Shown in pieces: positions 8,966 to 20,239 of a stretch of DNA of 46,741 nt. This DNA comes from CAYZWU01 sp964482235 (GTDB taxonomy: Bacteria; Planctomycetota; B15-G4; CAYZWU01), in the NCBI GenBank assembly GCA_964482235.1, contig CAYZWU010000041.1, forward strand, positions 1 through 46,741. The letters are read 5' to 3'. The notes beneath the pieces were generated by a model, which was not told the origin of the DNA, searched no databases, and saw nothing but the letters and a program-made list of their open reading frames with translations. A program made the position numbers and the translations under genes. The stretch's first letter is position 1. Each line of letters begins with the position of its first letter.

Positions 8966-11926
8966 TCAGCGCTTGCGCTTCTTCGGCCCGCGGCTCCCGC
9001 TCCTCCTCCGCGGGTCAGGGATCACACCCTGGAAGGCCTCGAACAGTCCGGCATCATCCGACATCGCCTCCTCCAGGAGACCTTCGATCCTGTCACGCAT
9101 GCCGGAGTGCTCATTCAAGATGCGGCGGAGATCCGAGTCGCTCGGTTCTTCTCCGCCGTTCAACCTCACTATTTCGGCCATCGCCTCGATCAGCCCGGTC
9201 GGAATGCCGCTCCCGCCCAGGTCCGGAGGTCCGGGTTTGCCGATTCGAGGCCCGTCAAGATCCCCGGTGAACGCTGGAACAGGGCCATCTTCCTCGAAGG
9301 TCTCCTGGGGCCGCCCCTCATCCCCCTCGAGAAGATCGCCGAAGAGGGCGCCCTGGACAGCGCGGGAGCTCGAGCCGCTCTTCGACTTCCGCCTCTTTTT
9401 CCTCTTCCTTTCTCCTCCCTCCCGGCGCCGGCGGCAGTCCGGGCATTGGCACGAACCGGCCGGTTCGTTCCGGGGAAAGGGAAGCGCGGGGTAATCCTTC
9501 TCCTTATGCTCGTCTTTCAGGATCCCTTCCAGTTCGTCGCCGTCCATCTCCTCGTCATCGAGATCCATCATGAACGGATCATAGTTTCTCCACGCCGCAC
9601 GGCCGAACGCTCTCCGCCGGGTATCGATGATCTCGGAGACCAGATCCATGTTGCGCGACCTCCTGGCCAGCGCGAGCGCGGCGGCGAAACAGCTTTCCTT
9701 CCGGTCGATGGAGTAGCCGGGGAGGCTCATGGCGCGTAGAAACAGGAATCGGGCCCGATCCGGGTTTCCGGCCCCGAGGCCATGCCGGCAACAGTAGTAA
9801 ACCACGTCCATCGATCGGGCCGCGTATGCGGTCTCCGCAAGGATCCGGAGCTGCCCAGGAGCGAGGGAGCAGTCCGATCTCTTGAACCATTTGGCGAGCC
9901 GGTCCGGCCAGCCATCGGGCAGGACGATCTCGAACCGCATGTCGTTGCTGATAGGGCCTAGGCGTATCAGGGCCTGGATGAGGTCCTTCTTCTTGTGGGA
10001 AGAGAGCCGCTTCGACAGATCAAGGAACGCCATGGACACGAGGCCGCACTGCCGGGCGGCGCAAATCAACAGGAGGCTTCCCGGCAACCAGCCGCCAACC
10101 ATTTCGCAGACCGTCCCGGCCCAGCGTTCGGCGCCTGTCTTGTCACCGGCTTTTTCGGCCCGCACCCACTCCAGCGACGCAACATAGGCCGGCCTGTCCT
10201 GTTCCGCCGACTGAGGAAGCTCTCTGATATCGGAAAAATCCTTCTCCGCGAGATCGCCTCTTTGCTGCTTGAGATGTCTTACGGCCTTTGCCACAAGCAG
10301 GCGCAGCCGGGCGCGACCGGCCTGCGAATCCCGTCCACCGAGCTGCTCGGCCTTGCCGATGTATTTCAGCGCCTTGGTGAAGGCGCCCCGTTCCTCGGCG
10401 GACTCGGCCAGGTGGTGGAAGGGACGCCAGTCACGGGGAAACGCCTCGGCCCACTTCAGGGCCACCTTGTCGGGACCGGTCTTTTTCCGATCCGTGCTCT
10501 TCGTGTATCCCAGCCATTCCCTGAAGATCTCCACATCCGGCCGGATGCGGCAAGCCCGTTCGTACATCTTTTCCGGAAACAGGTAGTACGTGTCTTCCTC
10601 GGGGGGCGGCTTGTCTTCATCGCAAAGATCGTCCCACTCAGTCAGACCGTGGAAGAAATCTTTCTGGATCTCCCGCAGATGGTCTTTTTCAAGGCGACGG
10701 AGCCCCCCCGCCATGTACGCGTACAGAAAGGCGTTTTCGGGACTCCGTGGTCCGAAGAGCCCTTCCTCAATCGCCGCCAGGCGGAACCGGTCCCACATGG
10801 CGCAGGCATGGGCGATCTGCCCGTCCCCTTCCGCGGCCCGGGCAAAAAGGCGCCAGAAATAGGCGTCGCGAACCGCGGGTTGCCCCAGTATCTCGAAGAT
10901 CTCTTCCGGGTACAGATCGGATGTCACCGCCTTGATTTCGATGTGCTGCCTGAGCCTTTTCACGAGTCGGGGTTGAACCCGCTTGCAGAGACGAATCGCC
11001 TCCCTGATCCGTTTCCCCGGATTTCGGTCGTGGCGGTCGAAGCTCTCGTCCAGACTCTTCAGTGCGGTTTGAAGGCTGGTTGAACACCCGGTGACGTCCT
11101 GCACCAGGCCGCTCACGGCAGGGTCCAACGCGGACTCCCGGCACCCGGCCGAGATCGCCTTCACGACCGGAACCAGGCGCGCCGGGGTGCTGTCCCCGTC
11201 GATCGCCTCCAGATGCCGGAGGCACTCCTCATCACGGCCTTGATAGAGAGAGGCGATGGCCCGGATCAGGAACTTCCACGGCGCCAATGGGCTCTGCCTC
11301 GGCACGTCGGCCAGCACCAGGGCCGCTTCATCGACCGGACCGCTCGTGACCGCTTCGAAGGCCGTCGCGATGGATGCGGCAGCCTTTCGGAGGGGATGAT
11401 CGGGGGGCAGCGCCGTGCATTCCGCCAGATCGGTCGGATCGGTGATCTGTCCGCGAATGGCGTTTCGAACGGCTTCGGGCCACTTTCGATGCGAATATAT
11501 GCCTGTCAGAGGCTCGACGAGCTTCCGCAGATTCAGGGTTCTGGCCGCGAGCGTGCACTGAAGCTGCCTCGCCTGATCAGCCGCCTGTGGAAATCGCGAG
11601 ATCACAAGTCCGAGAAGGGATTCAGCCTCGGCCAGCATCTCCTTGTCGATCATTCCTTCGATACGGGCCAGGTAGGCCTCCACCAGGATCGATTCGGATT
11701 CAGGGTTTGCGACCTCCTTGTGAAGCTGCTTCGCCATGGCAAGCGCCGACTTGTAGCTTTGTCTTGCAATGGCCTGTTTGATCCGTTGTATCTCGCCCTT
11801 GACCGCGCTCGCGAAGGATTCGGCTTTGCGGGAATCCGACCGGTCTGGCCCGTTGGAAGATCCCGCCGACCTTCCCTTCACGGCTGCCGGAGAATTCTTC
11901 TTCTTATTTTTTCTTTTTCTCCCCAA
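8966..11926 (-). CDS. 986-aa helical-repeat protein heading the Hsp70 operon
   Basis: Not a family I can name. A strongly basic N-terminus (KRKNKKK) is followed by some 750 residues of degenerate alpha-helical pairs of TPR/SEL1 character (for example SYKSALAMAKQLHKE, MLAEAESLLGLVISRFP, GAFTKALKYIGKAEQLG, GDLAEKDFSDIRELP). Next come a CQCPDC cysteine cluster in a basic stretch (about 830-860) and an acidic-to-basic tail ending GPKKRKR. No signal peptide or membrane segment, so cytoplasmic. The start is a TTG at 11926 preceded by AAGGAGATAG; no in-frame ATG occurs until about residue 64, so the start is less certain than the frame. It is the first gene of the chaperone operon, 83 bases before the J-domain start. 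Inferred role: scaffold, substrate receptor or dedicated client of the Hsp70. Confidence 0.8.
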   Translation of the reverse strand: MGRKRKNKKKNSPAAVKGRSAGSSNGPDRSDSRKAESFASAVKGEIQRIKQAIARQSYKSALAMAKQLHKEVANPESESILVEAYLARIEGMIDKEMLAEAESLLGLVISRFPQAADQARQLQCTLAARTLNLRKLVEPLTGIYSHRKWPEAVRNAIRGQITDPTDLAECTALPPDHPLRKAAASIATAFEAVTSGPVDEAALVLADVPRQSPLAPWKFLIRAIASLYQGRDEECLRHLEAIDGDSTPARLVPVVKAISAGCRESALDPAVSGLVQDVTGCSTSLQTALKSLDESFDRHDRNPGKRIREAIRLCKRVQPRLVKRLRQHIEIKAVTSDLYPEEIFEILGQPAVRDAYFWRLFARAAEGDGQIAHACAMWDRFRLAAIEEGLFGPRSPENAFLYAYMAGGLRRLEKDHLREIQKDFFHGLTEWDDLCDEDKPPPEEDTYYLFPEKMYERACRIRPDVEIFREWLGYTKSTDRKKTGPDKVALKWAEAFPRDWRPFHHLAESAEERGAFTKALKYIGKAEQLGGRDSQAGRARLRLLVAKAVRHLKQQRGDLAEKDFSDIRELPQSAEQDRPAYVASLEWVRAEKAGDKTGAERWAGTVCEMVGGWLPGSLLLICAARQCGLVSMAFLDLSKRLSSHKKKDLIQALIRLGPISNDMRFEIVLPDGWPDRLAKWFKRSDCSLAPGQLRILAETAYAARSMDVVYYCCRHGLGAGNPDRARFLFLRAMSLPGYSIDRKESCFAAALALARRSRNMDLVSEIIDTRRRAFGRAAWRNYDPFMMDLDDEEMDGDELEGILKDEHKEKDYPALPFPRNEPAGSCQCPDCRRRREGGERKRKKRRKSKSGSSSRAVQGALFGDLLEGDEGRPQETFEEDGPVPAFTGDLDGPRIGKPGPPDLGGSGIPTGLIEAMAEIVRLNGGEEPSDSDLRRILNEHSGMRDRIEGLLEEAMSDDAGLFEAFQGVIPDPRRRSGSRGPKKRKR

Positions 11927-12208
11927 GCTGAGTCTATCTCCTTATTGGCTGCTCGTCTTGCAGGTCGCCGCGAACTAATAATCACGTACCCGCATGTTCC
12001 TAAATGATATTAGCCTTGACCGAAAATTCAATGCCTCTTCCCATAACGAACCGGGATCATTCGGATCGGGCGGAGTAGAGGCCCACCGCCGGACCGAAGA
12101 CCTCGTCCCAGGCGAGACGGCACTTCGGCTTGATCGCCTCGAGCACGGAAGCACAGCGAGTCCGGAGCCGGTCCGGCCGTTGTCTGGGTCGCAGTCAAGG
12201 CGGCCAGA
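11927..12208. other. Non-coding edge of the scrap zone
   Basis: Holds the ribosome binding site of the 986-aa gene (AAGGAG near 11940, minus strand), a short AT-rich stretch (11975-12045) that may hold the chaperone operon promoter although no good -35/-10 pair stands out, and the copied aldehyde dehydrogenase fragment at 12076-12148. I see no gene. Confidence 0.5.
12076..12148 (-). repeat. 73-bp copy of an internal aldehyde dehydrogenase segment
   Basis: Identical to 15022-15094, inside the aldehyde dehydrogenase gene, at 71 of 73 positions (differences at 12092 and 12136), in the same orientation and 2946 bp apart. It encodes the piece around LAWDEVFGPAVGLY. It stands alone just upstream of the IS91-type transposase remnant, so it is a transposed or duplicated gene fragment. 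Confidence 0.85.
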
Positions 12209-12883
12209 ATGAGCTTCCGGTCATCACGGTTCCCTTTCGTGTTCGTTCAGAAAGTGGGGAGGGTGCCGGGAGCCCCCTTCTACGAGTTCAGCGGGGAGAG
12301 GTGCGCCGAAGTGGACGGTTTCACGCTCCATACCAATGTCCGCATCGATGGTCGCAAGAGGAATCACCTGGAACGGCTCCTCCGGTACATGGCGCGCCCG
12401 GCCGTGGCCGCGAGCCGGCTGAAGCTGCTTCCTGACGGGAGCGTCCTGTATCGCCTCAGGCACGCTTTTCACGACGGGACGAAAGCTCTCGTCTTCCCCC
12501 CGCTCGTCTTCATCGAGAAGCTGTGCGCCCTGATCCCTCCGCCCCGGTAGAACCTGGTGACCTACTTAGGTGTTTTCGCGCCCAATGCCGCACTACGCGC
12601 CCGCGTTGTTCCTGAGCCCAAGCCTGACGAGGCGGCGCGCTATTGCCGGCGGAAGAAATCGATCTCGCGAAAGGCCAAGGCGGGGCGAAAGCGAAAAAAG
12701 TACTCCTGGGCCGAACTTATGAAGCGGGTGTTCGACATTGAAGTCCTCCGATGCCCCTACTGTCGCGCTCGGCGGAAACTGATCGCCCAGATCACCGAGG
12801 CCCCGGTCATCCGGGCTTTCCTTGAATGCCTCGGTCTTCCGACCGATCCGCCCGAATTGAAACCGGCCCATTGGCCGCCCTGA
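12209..12883 (+). pseudogene. IS91-family (Y2) transposase remnant
   Basis: C-terminal half of a rolling-circle IS91/IS801-type transposase. Seen: VDGFTLHTNVRIDG, HLERLLRYMARPAV, LLPDGSVLYRLR and HDGTKALVFPPLVFIEKLCALIPPPR, then an in-frame TAG at 12548-12550. The same frame continues with NLVTYLGVFAPNAALRARVV, a zinc pair RCPYC and the closing VIRAFLECLGLPTD. Everything N-terminal, including the HUH and catalytic tyrosine region, is missing. The element is therefore dead through both N-terminal loss and a nonsense codon. The true left edge is unclear; the frame is recognisable from about 12240 onward. Confidence 0.85.
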
Positions 12884-13339
12884 GCGGCAAGGTTCGCCGC
12901 CACAATCCATGCCCCGGCCGGCCTTGACTTGACTCCGGGGAGCCGATCCGTTCTTTCGGTGATTTTGTTCGATTTTTGACAGCCTGCACAGCCTTGAAGC
13001 GCCTCGAACCCCATGTGGATGCGACCGAAACTCTCGTATTTATTTTCCTGTATATTCGATGGCGTGATAAAATCTGCTTTGTTTCCCTTATCCGCTGACT
13101 CCCAGGGACTTGCTCGTGTTCTAAGCTTCGTGCGGGGGCAAGAGTGGAACCCCTACTCGGACTCGATCTTTGGGGGTTTTGGGGGATTTTTCGCACTCCA
13201 GATAACATGGCAGTCGTGACCCGATCTCGGGACAAAACACGCTGGATCAGCATAACAGTCTCATCGTGACCTCGTAAATTTCGAATTGGCTACTCTGCCC
13301 ACAATAAGCTACTATTAGGCTACTATTGGGAGATTCATC
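12884..13339. other. Intergenic stretch between transposase remnant and Fic gene
   Basis: 456 bases with no supportable gene. It probably holds the right end of the decayed IS91-like element. Visible items are a G5-T4-G5 run at 13172-13185 and, just before the Fic gene, direct repeats of GCTACTATT. Confidence 0.5.
13288..13327 (+). promoter_or_regulatory. Direct repeats upstream of the Fic gene
   Basis: GGCTACT occurs at 13288-13294; GCTACTATT is repeated at 13308-13316 and 13319-13327, 11 bp apart and so nearly one helical turn. The last copy ends 12 bases before the Fic ATG and runs into its GGGAG ribosome binding site. Possible operator for autoregulation; no protein is assigned. Confidence 0.35.
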
Positions 13340-14383
13340 ATGCTCGGACTCAATCCCAAGAAACTCGCGGAAGTTGCCTTTCCCATTTCCACAGTCTGGC
13401 TCCACGGGAGCTGTATGGAAGCCAAGGGTAAGCAAGATCTCTGGATGCAACAAAAGCCCGAGGTTCTGGAGACGTTGCGCGAACAGGCGATCATTCACAG
13501 CGTCGAATCTTCGAACAGGATCGAAGGCGTGACTGTTCCGCCGGATCGCCTACGGCCAATCGTTCTGGGCCGATCTAAACCCCGTGACAGATCCGAGGAG
13601 GAACTCGTTGGCTACCGCAGGGCACTGAAATGGATTTTTTCACGAAAGCGGGCTGTCCCAGTCAATCCACAAACGATACTCCACCTCCACTCTCTGGCTC
13701 AGGGTGGACACACAGGTGACGCAGGCAAGTGGAAGTCACGTGACAACGAGATCATCGAGATTCTGCCAAATGGCGAGAGAAGAGTACGATTCCGGCCACC
13801 ATCGGCACGGAAGACACCGGGATTGGTCGATAGGTTGTGCTCGTCTTATGCACACGTCTGCGATGAAGAAATCATCCCTACGTTAGTTACGGTGGCCACA
13901 TTCGTTTTCGATTTCCTTTGCATTCACCCCTTTCGGGACGGAAACGGAAGGGTTTCGCGCCTCTTGACAACGCTGCTTTTGCAGCAGCATGGTTTTTTCG
14001 TCGGCCGTTACGTCAGCCTCGAAAGAATGATCGAGGAATCAAAAGAGGACTACTACCGGATTCTGGAAGAGTGTTCGCTCGGCTGGCATGGAGGTCGAGC
14101 TGAGGTCGTGCCTTGGTGGAACTTTTTTATGTCAATCCTTCATCGCGCTTACCGTGAACTCGGAGACCGGATAGAGTCTACCTCGGTTATCTCGTCCAAG
14201 ACGGATCTGGTTCATCGAGCCATCTCCAACCAGATCGGAGAGTTCTCACTTGGTGAAATCCAAGCGGCTTGCCCTGCAGTAAGTGTCCAGCTTATCAAAA
14301 AAACCCTCGCTGCTTTGAAGAAAGACGGGCGTATTCGGGTCAAAGGAAGGGGGCGGGGAGCGCGTTGGGAGTTAATTATTTAG
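13340..14383 (+). CDS. Fic-domain protein (putative AMPylase) with C-terminal winged helix
   Basis: 347 aa. The Fic core carries the complete active-site loop HPFRDGNGR (196-204), whose histidine catalyses transfer of AMP from ATP to a target hydroxyl. An inhibitory-helix motif SNRIEG (58-63, matching S/T-xxx-E-G/N) lies N-terminal, as in class II self-inhibited Fic proteins. The last 75 residues look like a winged helix (LGEIQAACPAVSVQLIKKTLAALKKDG), typical of Fic proteins that bind DNA. RBS GGGAG lies 8 bases before the ATG. It is the only intact gene in the scrap zone and ends two bases before a convergent transposase fragment. The target is unknown; roles range from stress regulation to toxin. 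Confidence 0.9.
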   Translation: MLGLNPKKLAEVAFPISTVWLHGSCMEAKGKQDLWMQQKPEVLETLREQAIIHSVESSNRIEGVTVPPDRLRPIVLGRSKPRDRSEEELVGYRRALKWIFSRKRAVPVNPQTILHLHSLAQGGHTGDAGKWKSRDNEIIEILPNGERRVRFRPPSARKTPGLVDRLCSSYAHVCDEEIIPTLVTVATFVFDFLCIHPFRDGNGRVSRLLTTLLLQQHGFFVGRYVSLERMIEESKEDYYRILEECSLGWHGGRAEVVPWWNFFMSILHRAYRELGDRIESTSVISSKTDLVHRAISNQIGEFSLGEIQAACPAVSVQLIKKTLAALKKDGRIRVKGRGRGARWELII

Positions 14384-14385
14384 AC

Positions 14386-14655
14386 TTACAGCCAAGTCAA
14401 TTCGGGTTTGAATTCACGTAGCGAGAGATGCCGATCATTGAAGGGGATGATGTGGTTGAGCAGTTCCCTCCTCAGCGTACCGAAGAAGCGTTCAACGAAA
14501 GGAATCTGCCACGGACTATGATAGGCGGTGCGGACTTCCTCGATCCCGCAAGCTTCCAGAAACGATGTGACGCCTTTTCCGTAGAGGCGGTCGTTGTCTC
14601 GGAAGATCATCAGGGGATGATACCGGATACCGAGCCCGTGCGATATCGCCCACAT
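14386..14655 (-). pseudogene. DDE (rve) transposase C-terminal fragment
   Basis: About 89 residues of an integrase-core transposase: LMIFRDNDRLYGKGV (near the second catalytic Asp), TSFLEACGIEEVRTAYHSPW and PFVERFFGTLRRELLNHI, which holds the catalytic Glu. The N-terminal helix-turn-helix and the first Asp are absent, and the fragment runs into an imperfect inverted repeat at its 5' end. It resembles IS481/IS3-type elements. It converges on the Fic gene two bases away, so insertion or decay defined the Fic 3' boundary. Confidence 0.8.
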
Positions 14656-14693
14656 TGACGGCGAATGTGGCGGAGATTGCGCGGGCTCGGTAT
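14627..14693. repeat. 30-bp imperfect inverted repeat with 7-base loop
   Basis: Arms 14627-14656 and 14664-14693 pair at 25 of 30 positions around the loop GACGGCG. It lies across the 5' edge of the transposase fragment and 40 bases beyond the aldehyde dehydrogenase stop. It may be a transposon end, or a structure that ends dehydrogenase transcripts; no T-run follows. Confidence 0.6.
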
Positions 14694-14732
14694 CGAGGCT
14701 CGGTATCGATCATCCGTTCTCTATCGAGAGCG

Positions 14733-16169
14733 TTACGGCACCGCGTACCGCCCCTTCTGGTTGAAGCAGACCACCTTGGGCTCGGTCATCTCCTGCAGGA
14801 CGAAGCGGATCCCCTCGCGGCCCAGGCCGGAGAGCTTGACGCCGCCGAAGGGCATCGCGTCGAGGCGGTAGTCGCTCGACTCGTTGACCATCACGCCGCC
14901 GCAGTCGAGTTCCTGCGAGACCTTGAGGGCCGTCTCCACGTTGGAGGTGAAGACGCCGGCCAGGAGGCCGTAGTTGACGTTGTTCGCCTTCTTGATCGCC
15001 TCGTCGGCCGTGCGGAACGGATAGAGGCCCACCGCCGGGCCGAAGACCTCGTCCCAGGCGAGACGGCACTTCGGCTTGATCCCCTCGAGCACGGCCGGCG
15101 TGACAACCGATCCGGTCCGCTTTCCGCCGCAGAGGAGCTTGGCGCCGCTCGCCACCGCCTCGTCGATCCACTTCTTCACGCGGATCGCATCGGGCTCCGA
15201 GATCAGCGGGCCCATGCTGCAGTCCTCGTCGAGCTTGGGGCCCACCTTCCTGTACTTGCGGGAAAGCTGCACGAACTTCTTCTTGAACTTCTCGTAGATC
15301 CCCTGCTGCACATAGACGCGCTGCACGCCGATGCAGTTCTGTCCGCAGGCCCAGAAGGCGCCGGAGACGCAGCTCTCCACGGCCAGGTTGAAGTCGCAGT
15401 CGTCGAAGACCAGGGTCGGGCAGTTGGAGCCGAGCTCCATGCCGATCTTCTTGATCCCGGCCTTCGAGGCGACCTGCCGGCCCGCCTCCACGCCGCCGGT
15501 GAAGGAGACCATTCGCACCCGGTCGTCCTCGACGAGCCTGTCGCCGATCACCGAGCCCTGGCCGGTGATCACCGAGACGACGCGCGGATCGAGGCCCGCG
15601 TCCACCAGGCACTTGACCAGCTTGATGGCGCTGAGGGGCGTGACCGTGGCCGGCTTGATGATCATCGCGTTCCCGCCGGCCAGCGCGGGCCCCACCTTGT
15701 GGGCCACCAGGTTCAGCGGATCATTGAAGGGCGTGATCGCCAGGATGACGCCGATGGGAAATCTATAGTAGTAGCCCGTGCGGTTCTCCGAGCCGGGGAA
15801 GGAGTCGAAGTTCAGCGTCTCGCCGCAGATCCGCACCGCCTCCTCGCCCGAGTAGGTCATCGTGTTGATCGCGCGGGAAACCTCCTTGCGCGCCTCGACG
15901 ATCGTCTTCGATCCCTCGCGCGCGATGGTGGCGGCCAGGTCGCCTGAACGCTTCTCCATCAAGGCGGCAGCCTTGATCAGAACGGCCCGCCTCTCGTGGG
16001 TCGGCATGTTGCGTGCGATCCGTGCCCCTTCCACGGCGCCCGCGAGGGCCGCCTCCACGTCCTGATCGCTCGCGGCCGGCACCGTGTCCACCAGGGAGCC
16101 GTCGTACGGATCGAGCACCTTCAGCTTGTCCTTCCTGTCCACCCACTTTCCGGCAATCAGCATCTTCAT
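14733..16169 (-). CDS. NAD(P)-dependent aldehyde dehydrogenase
   Basis: Oxidises an aldehyde to its acid in the cytoplasm; substrate not identifiable. 478 aa, full length. Seen: ITPFNDPLNLVAHKVGPALA (145-164, with the oxyanion Asn149), NAD-fold FTGG (223-226), general-base Glu245 in MELGSN, and catalytic Cys279 in GQNC. The C-terminal MPFGGVKLSGLGREG is typical of the lactaldehyde/GapN-like branch. RBS TTGAGGAGATT precedes the ATG. It follows the CGGC gene on the same strand after 152 bases. A 73-bp internal piece recurs at 12076-12148. Confidence 0.93.
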   Translation of the reverse strand: MKMLIAGKWVDRKDKLKVLDPYDGSLVDTVPAASDQDVEAALAGAVEGARIARNMPTHERRAVLIKAAALMEKRSGDLAATIAREGSKTIVEARKEVSRAINTMTYSGEEAVRICGETLNFDSFPGSENRTGYYYRFPIGVILAITPFNDPLNLVAHKVGPALAGGNAMIIKPATVTPLSAIKLVKCLVDAGLDPRVVSVITGQGSVIGDRLVEDDRVRMVSFTGGVEAGRQVASKAGIKKIGMELGSNCPTLVFDDCDFNLAVESCVSGAFWACGQNCIGVQRVYVQQGIYEKFKKKFVQLSRKYRKVGPKLDEDCSMGPLISEPDAIRVKKWIDEAVASGAKLLCGGKRTGSVVTPAVLEGIKPKCRLAWDEVFGPAVGLYPFRTADEAIKKANNVNYGLLAGVFTSNVETALKVSQELDCGGVMVNESSDYRLDAMPFGGVKLSGLGREGIRFVLQEMTEPKVVCFNQKGRYAVP

Positions 16170-16320
16170 CTGGCAATCTCCTCAAGAAACAACGCTCCCC
16201 TCCTCGCACGCGAGAACGCGGCGATACAGTTCCTTGCAGACCGTGTGACAGGGAGCGCGAACTGACCTCGGGGCTCGCCGATCCTACCGGGGAACCGGCC
16301 GCAAGCCCTCACTCTGTATT

Positions 16321-16339
16321 GTTAATGATAATCATGGGT
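16321..16339. promoter_or_regulatory. Fur-box-like sequence
   Basis: TAATGATAATCAT (16323-16335) equals the core of the 19-bp Fur consensus, with poor outer bases. It overlaps the stop codon of the CGGC gene and lies about 150 bases upstream of the aldehyde dehydrogenase start. It also spells the last codons HDYH-stop, so it may be chance. Confidence 0.25.
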
Positions 16340-16663
16340 CCCGAGATGAACGGGGATCCCGGTCTTCTTCTCGACGATCTTCGCCATCTCGTCGGCGTCC
16401 GTGTAGGGGCACGCCGGCACGGCCTTGGCCATGCAGGTGCTGAAGAAGATCTTGTCCGGCTTGATCTCGCCCTGCTTGATCGAGAGGGCCACGTTGGGAG
16501 CCAGGGATCTTCCGGGGCACTCGCAGCGCACGAAGGAGATCACGTCAGCCGACTCGGAGAATTCCCCTTCCCCGAGCGATGCGGACTTGAGGCAGCGCCA
16601 CTCGCCGGGGCAGCCGTATCCGCTCGACATGTAAGCTCCGCAGCCAACAATGGTCACATTCAT
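16322..16663 (-). CDS. CGGC-domain metal-binding protein
   Basis: 113 aa, cysteine-rich, matching the CGGC family (PF08821), which is thought to bind metal and has no settled function. Seen: VGCGAYMSSGYGCPGEWRC at the N-terminus, VRCECPGRS at the site that is usually CGGCPGR (the second Gly is Glu here), KIFFSTCMAKAVPACPY, and the closing GIPVHLGTHDYH. RBS AAAGGAGACG precedes the ATG. It lies between ileS (82 bases upstream) and the aldehyde dehydrogenase on the same strand and may be cotranscribed. Confidence 0.85.
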   Translation of the reverse strand: MNVTIVGCGAYMSSGYGCPGEWRCLKSASLGEGEFSESADVISFVRCECPGRSLAPNVALSIKQGEIKPDKIFFSTCMAKAVPACPYTDADEMAKIVEKKTGIPVHLGTHDYH

Positions 16664-16745
16664 GACTCTCGTCTCCTTTTCTGACCGGTGGCCAGGCCGA
16701 ATCCCAAACCGGCTTCCGCAGGCAGTCCGTTGGAAACGATCCGGG

Positions 16746-19889
<3,144 letters not shown>

Positions 19890-20149
19890 GATATGGCATC
19901 TCCTTCTTCCGCCCGCGGAGGATCTCCTGCATCGCATCACCCGGCGGTCGGAATCGGCCATTCGATAAAGAAAAAAAACGAGTTGCGAAAAGGGATCAAA
20001 GATTACGCATTTCCCCGTTTTTTTCAAGGTATTCCCATGGGGAGGGCTGAAAAAGTCGCTCTGGTCGAAGGAGTACGCGCAGGGCGCCAATTCGCCGAAG
20101 AATCAATCCTGGGGAAAACCCGTGTGCCAGCCGTGCAGGTAGAAAGCGG
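19890..20149. other. Leader region upstream of ileS
   Basis: About 260 bases ahead of ileS with long A and T runs (19965-20040) on an otherwise GC-rich background. This is probably the ileS promoter and leader. I looked for T-box features and saw no convincing specifier stem or antiterminator. A weak TTGAAA / TAATCT pair (minus strand, about 20000-20030) is the best promoter guess. Confidence 0.35.
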
Positions 20150-20188
20150 CCGATGAGCCGGCCCGCGGAAAACGGACCGGCTCATCGG
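20150..20188 (-). terminator. Stem-loop terminator of the beta-helix gene
   Basis: Perfect 12-bp inverted repeat CCGATGAGCCGG (20150-20161 with 20177-20188), 15-base loop, 52 bases past the stop at 20240. On the minus strand it is followed by a weak T-rich CTTTCT. Likely transcription terminator. Confidence 0.55.
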
Positions 20189-20239
20189 TTAGGTGCTCGG
20201 GAAGCTGTCATGAATTCCCTTGCTCAGCTGCGGTGCTCA

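Noticed and set aside
13172..13185. G5-T4-G5 run as a G-quadruplex
   Set aside because: Only two G-runs are present; four are needed for an intramolecular quadruplex.
14655..15947. 430-residue open frame on the plus strand
   Set aside because: Antisense shadow of the aldehyde dehydrogenase gene; low-complexity composition (Ala, Arg, Asp, His rich) and no family likeness.
19890..20149. T-box leader for ileS
   Set aside because: No specifier loop, T-box sequence or terminator/antiterminator pair could be made out.
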